Position numbers and translations under genes: made by a program
DNA from: Oligosphaeraceae bacterium
GTDB taxonomy: Bacteria > Verrucomicrobiota > Lentisphaeria > Oligosphaerales > Oligosphaeraceae
Direction: 5' to 3'
NCBI GenBank assembly: GCA_012515455.1
Contig: JAAYYJ010000027.1
Span: forward strand, 1 to 7,159
DNA: 7,159 bases
In this document: positions 5,385-7,159 of the stretch, in pieces
Layout: each line of letters starts with the position of its first letter
Numbering within the stretch: the stretch's first letter is position 1
Notes under the pieces: generated by a model
What the model saw: the letters and a program-made list of their open reading frames with translations, nothing else
Told to the model about the DNA's origin: nothing
Databases searched by the model: none

Positions 5385-6455
5385 ATGAAGTCCATTGCTC
5401 AAATTGATCCAGCCGTGCTGGTGGCCGTGCGCCAGGGCACCGTGATTCCGGCTATGCCCCTGGCCCTGAATGCACAACGGCAATTCCAGCCCCGGTATCA
5501 GCGGGCGCTCTGCCGCTACTACATCGCCGCCGGAGCCGGCGGCATCGCGGTCGGAGTGCACTCTACCCAATTCGAAATCCGCAGACCGGAAATCGGACTG
5601 TTTGAGCCGGTGTTGCGGGAGACCAGCAGCTTTATCGACGAATACTGCCGCGACAGTGGCCGGCGCATTCTCAAGGTGGCCGGCATTTGCGGCAAGTCAG
5701 CTCAGGCGCTGAAGGAAGCCGATTTCGCGTTGCAGAACGGCTACGATGCCGGATTGCTGAGCCTGGCCGCCTTCGCCCAGGATGGGCTGCCGGCCATGCT
5801 GGAGCATTGCCGCATCTTGGCAGAGAAAATACCCATTATCGGTTTTTATCTCCAGCCCAGTGTCGGTGGACGGATTCTGCCCTATGAATTCTGGCGTGAT
5901 TTCTGCTGTCTGGACAACATCCTGGCCATCAAGATGGCGCCCTTCAACCGCTATCAGACTTTCGATGTGGTGCGGGCGCTGGCGGAGTCCGGACGGGATA
6001 TCACCCTGTATACCGGCAATGACGATAATATCGTGGTGGATTTGCTGACTGAGTATAAAATCAACACCACCAAAGGGTTGCGGAAAATCCGCATCCGCGG
6101 GGGCTTGCTGGGACATTGGTGCTGCTGGACTGCTAAAGCGGTGGAGCTGCTGCGGGAAGTCCATACCTTGACTGACCGGAATGCTGATATCCCCGCCGAA
6201 CTGTTGACCCGGGCCGCCGAAATCACCGATGCCAACGCAGCTTTCTTTGACCCCGCGCACTCTTTTGCCGGCTGCATTCCCGGCATCCACGAGGTGCTGC
6301 GCCGGCAGGGGCTGCTGCCTGGCACCTGGTGCCTGAATCCGAAAGAGGTGCTATCACCCGGGCAGGCGGAGGAAATTACGCGCGTCCACGATGCGTATCC
6401 GCATTTGCATGACGACGCTTTCGTGGCCCGACATTTGTCCGAGTGGCTGGCTTAA
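5385..6455 (+). CDS. DapA/NanA-superfamily aldolase-like protein, substrate unknown
   Basis: This is a 356-residue protein of the dihydrodipicolinate synthase/N-acetylneuraminate lyase superfamily, TIM-barrel enzymes that form a Schiff base with a 2-oxo acid through a lysine. The likely Schiff-base lysine is K183 (LAIKMAPFNRYQT) and the partner tyrosine is Y155 (GFYLQPSVGG). The region that is GTTGE in DapA reads GVHSTQF (57-63), and the DapA arginine after the tyrosine motif is Val160, so it is unlikely to make dihydrodipicolinate. At 356 residues it is longer than the usual 290-300, with an extended C-terminus (about 265-356). The ATG at 5385 is preferred to an upstream in-frame GTG at 5334, because GGGAG (5375-5379) lies five bases before it and the GTG would overlap the HisF-like gene. 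It is probably co-transcribed with that gene. From memory, this YLQP/APFNRYQT style marks an uncharacterised subgroup. Confidence 0.75.
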   Translation: MKSIAQIDPAVLVAVRQGTVIPAMPLALNAQRQFQPRYQRALCRYYIAAGAGGIAVGVHSTQFEIRRPEIGLFEPVLRETSSFIDEYCRDSGRRILKVAGICGKSAQALKEADFALQNGYDAGLLSLAAFAQDGLPAMLEHCRILAEKIPIIGFYLQPSVGGRILPYEFWRDFCCLDNILAIKMAPFNRYQTFDVVRALAESGRDITLYTGNDDNIVVDLLTEYKINTTKGLRKIRIRGGLLGHWCCWTAKAVELLREVHTLTDRNADIPAELLTRAAEITDANAAFFDPAHSFAGCIPGIHEVLRRQGLLPGTWCLNPKEVLSPGQAEEITRVHDAYPHLHDDAFVARHLSEWLA

Positions 6456-7159
6456 ACCGCCCTGCCACCGCCGCCGGGGGTGGAGGGGGGATTCTGCTGC
6501 CAGAAGGCGTAGGTGCCGCTGGGGACCGGCAGGGTGCTGCCCTCCGCCGGCAGAACCAGCTCCCCAGCCTCAATATGGCCGGGCGGCAGACCTTGAGTCA
6601 GCAGGTGAGTCAGCACCAGGGGTGTATAGCCGGGGGTGTGGCAGCTGAAGAAGACAAAGGCTCCGTGGGGAGACAGGACCTGCCGGGTCAGCCCGAGGAG
6701 GTCCAGGACATGCTGGTCAATCTGGAATAATTCCTGCTTGCTGCCCCGGCCAAAGCTGGGCGGGTCCAGGATTACACCATCATAACGGCGACCACGCCGC
6801 GACTCACGCTGCAAAAATTTCTGCACGTCATCGACAATCCAGCGGATGGGTGCGTCTTCCAGGTGGTTCAAGGCTGCGTTCTGCCGGGCCCAATCGACCA
6901 TTTTGGGGGATGCGTCCAGGTGACAGACGGTGCAGCCCGCCTGGGCTAGGGCCAAGCTTGCGCCTCCGGAGTACGCGAAGAGATTCAGGATATTCAGTTT
7001 CCCGTCCGGCTGCTGTGCTGCCAGGGCCCGCATTTTTTGCCATCCCAGGGCGTGTTCCGGAAACACTCCGACATGCCCGAAATCGGTGGCCTGGAGTCGG
7101 AAGCGCACACCGGCAAGCTCGCAGACCCAGTATTCCGGCCAGGCCGCGCGGAACTGCCA
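6452..7159 (-). CDS. Class I SAM-dependent methyltransferase, RlmI/COG1092-like, N-terminus cut by window edge
   Basis: About 235 residues are visible. The frame stays open to the right edge (WQFRAAWPEYWVCELAG precedes the GTG at 7108), so that GTG is internal and the true start lies outside. Family features are FGHVGVFPEHALGW, SAM motif I NLFAYSGGASLAL, the acidic residue of motif II in HLDAS, and motif IV LDPPSFGRG, followed by FFSCHTPG. The pattern is that of RlmI/YccW-type methyltransferases, which modify cytosine C5 in 23S rRNA in E. coli, or of related proteins lacking the PUA domain. The substrate here cannot be fixed without the N-terminus. The C-terminus ends in a short Pro/Gly-rich tail (NPPSTPGGGGRAV). 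Its stop codon overlaps that of the convergent aldolase-like gene (TTAA, 6452-6455). Confidence 0.85.
   Translation of the reverse strand, partial: WQFRAAWPEYWVCELAGVRFRLQATDFGHVGVFPEHALGWQKMRALAAQQPDGKLNILNLFAYSGGASLALAQAGCTVCHLDASPKMVDWARQNAALNHLEDAPIRWIVDDVQKFLQRESRRGRRYDGVILDPPSFGRGSKQELFQIDQHVLDLLGLTRQVLSPHGAFVFFSCHTPGYTPLVLTHLLTQGLPPGHIEAGELVLPAEGSTLPVPSGTYAFWQQNPPSTPGGGGRAV
6460..6487 (+). terminator. GC-rich stem-loop just after the aldolase-like gene
   Basis: CCACC (6465-6469) pairs with GGTGG (6479-6483). CC (6471-6472) with GG (6476-6477) extends it inward, and CCC (6460-6462) with GGG (6485-6487) extends it outward. It begins five bases after the forward stop codon and lies within the last codons of the methyltransferase. 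There is no T-run on the forward side and only TTT on the reverse side, so it is at best a weak or Rho-assisted terminator. Confidence 0.3.

Noticed and set aside
4592..5395. Long open frame (267 codons) antisense to the HisF-like gene
   Set aside because: No recognisable domain; it mirrors a confidently assigned gene, as often happens in GC-rich coding sequence.
6465..6490. CCG/GGG-rich stretch as a simple repeat or slippage site
   Set aside because: It encodes the Pro/Gly tail of the methyltransferase in frame and has no regular repeat unit.

Overview
The window (7,159 bases, moderately GC-rich, coding on both strands with short gaps) looks like ordinary bacterial chromosome. The best clue to the host is the gene at 3654-4388. 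It encodes a prepilin-type protein with an N-terminal FTLIELLVVIAIIA-like methylation signal and an H-X9-DG motif near the C-terminus. Such proteins are strongly expanded in the Planctomycetes-Verrucomicrobia-Lentisphaerae group, above all in Lentisphaerota (Victivallales). This placement is an inference from protein style, not a database result.

Layout from left to right. (1) A forward block holds the 3' part of a DNA polymerase III delta subunit gene (holA, cut by the left edge), a GAF-domain protein and a PHP-family metal-dependent phosphoesterase. (2) A reverse block holds a TetR/CecR-like regulator (2877-3569) and, upstream of it on the same strand, the prepilin-type gene (3654-4388). 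The two are separated by a convincing intrinsic terminator at 3613-3641, so they are probably separate transcription units. (3) A 200-base divergent intergenic region (4389-4588) carries a good sigma-70-like promoter for the prepilin gene and an inverted repeat ahead of the forward genes. (4) A forward pair follows: a HisF-family protein (4589-5350) and, 34 bases later, a DapA/NanA-superfamily aldolase-like protein (5385-6455), probably one operon. (5) A reverse-strand class I SAM-dependent methyltransferase of the RlmI/COG1092 type (6452-7159) is cut by the right edge. Its stop codon overlaps that of the aldolase-like gene by four bases.

There is no sign of a mobile element, CRISPR array, rRNA or tRNA. 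No gap exceeds 300 bases. I do not see a clearly new multi-gene system. The part most worth a second look is the forward pair. The HisF-like protein keeps the catalytic aspartates but has lost two of the four residues that form the ammonia gate in canonical HisF, and no hisH lies beside it. Its partner keeps the Schiff-base lysine and the tyrosine of the DapA fold but lacks the residues that define dihydrodipicolinate synthase. Together they may form a small uncharacterised TIM-barrel enzyme pair.
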